Of a stretch of 64,000 nucleotides of DNA, positions 63,739-64,000 are shown one piece after another (the first letter of the stretch is position 1; each line of letters starts with the position of its first letter). This DNA is from Streptomyces durmitorensis. GTDB lineage: Bacteria; Actinomycetota; Actinomycetes; Streptomycetales; Streptomycetaceae. The DNA is taken from contig NZ_CP097289.1 in the NCBI RefSeq assembly GCF_023498005.1, positions 8,432,001 to 8,496,000 on the forward strand. The letters run 5' to 3'. The notes below the pieces were generated by a model. It saw only the letters and a program-made list of their open reading frames with translations, ran no database searches and was not told where the DNA came from. Both the position numbers and the translations under genes were made by a program.

Positions 63739-64000
63739 GTGCGTTTTTCCGCGTCCGTGGGGCGTTTGTTCACCGCTGGGGCCGTGGGTGTGGCTCTGCT
63801 GGCCGGAAGCGGGGGTGCTGCCGTTGCCGCTCCGTCGCCGCGGTCCGCGGCCGTAGCCCCCGCGGGGTCGTACGAGCGGCTCCATCCGCTGGTCGATCTC
63901 GCCGCCCAGCGGCTGGCCACCGCCGATCTCGTCGCCGCCGCGAAGTACGGCACCGGCAGCCCCGTCGACGACCCTGCCCGTGAGAAGCAGGTCCTTGACG
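63739..64000 (+). CDS. Secreted chorismate mutase (AroQ-gamma type), cut by window end
   Basis: The GTG follows GAGGAGAGCACA and the frame stays open to the window end, giving the first 87 residues. Residues 1-35 are a Sec signal peptide (LFTAGAVGVALLAGSGGAAV). The mature start has AAQRLATADLVAAAKYGTG and PVDDPAREKQVLD. The spacing of Arg (in AAQRL), Lys (in AAAKYG) and Arg (in PAREK) equals that of active-site Arg49, Lys60 and Arg72 of the secreted M. tuberculosis enzyme. It would convert chorismate to prephenate outside the cytoplasm, a function of unclear physiological use. Confidence 0.88.
   Translation, partial: MRFSASVGRLFTAGAVGVALLAGSGGAAVAAPSPRSAAVAPAGSYERLHPLVDLAAQRLATADLVAAAKYGTGSPVDDPAREKQVLD

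Overview
This window is from a high-GC actinobacterium, almost certainly Streptomyces. Codon third positions are nearly always G or C, many genes start with GTG behind GGAG-type ribosome binding sites, and it carries a complete conservon (cvn), CYP-family P450s, a GH19 chitinase with a DasR-type site, secreted hydrolases and several regulatory-kinase families. No rRNA, tRNA, insertion sequence, prophage or CRISPR array was seen. Both window edges cut genes: an ECF sigma factor on the left and a secreted chorismate mutase on the right.

Region by region. 1-2605: an ECF sigma (SigK type), its RskA-type zinc anti-sigma factor and a DNA photolyase in one apparent operon. 2673-3304: a rhodanese/DUF2892 protein behind a CsoR/CstR-like palindrome. 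3330-7462: an alkaline-shock (Asp23) envelope-stress locus of two divergent operons, (-) AmaP-like, DUF6286, DUF2273 and Asp23, and (+) an ECF sigma, a zinc-finger/Asp23 fusion and a small Asp23-like protein. 7505-15537: an NB-ARC type ATPase without an HTH, SRPBCC protein, NCS1 permease, a MurE-like ligase, an AadA-like nucleotidyltransferase and a chitinase. 15733-21560: two convergent P450s, one of them the last gene of a cvnABCD-P450 conservon. 21819-32276: mixed single genes (VOC, MFS/GNAT, CGNR zinc finger, phosphodiester glycosidase, P450, monomeric isocitrate dehydrogenase, lipoprotein).

32499-46076 is the main catabolic stretch: an acyl-CoA dehydrogenase with a KstR-like box; a shikimate to protocatechuate module (MHS permease, NAD-type shikimate dehydrogenase, 3-dehydroshikimate dehydratase fused to an HPPD-like domain, TetR); then a DeoR-controlled polyol/sugar operon with an RbtT-type permease, two tandem FGGY kinases, a histidine phosphatase and a 2-hydroxyacid dehydrogenase, whose substrate cannot be read from sequence.

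46119-64000: an MpaB-family protein overlapping a Ser/Thr kinase with eight kinesin-light-chain-like TPR repeats, a carotenoid-type FAD oxidoreductase, a Tat-exported serine hydrolase, a nitronate monooxygenase/acyl-CoA ligase pair, a DDN nitroreductase-hemerythrin fusion divergent from a MarR regulator with a perfect palindrome between them, a penicillin-acylase family enzyme, a second acyl-CoA ligase convergent with an orphan phenylacetate-CoA ligase, an alpha/beta hydrolase and the chorismate mutase. Two exact copies of a 33-bp hairpin repeat lie in opposite orientation at 49360 and 55703.

The most unusual candidates are the zinc-finger/Asp23 fusion as a possible anti-sigma factor in the alkaline-shock locus, the tandem-kinase sugar operon, the nitroreductase-hemerythrin fusion with its MarR operator, and the conservon P450 lacking the ExxR arginine.
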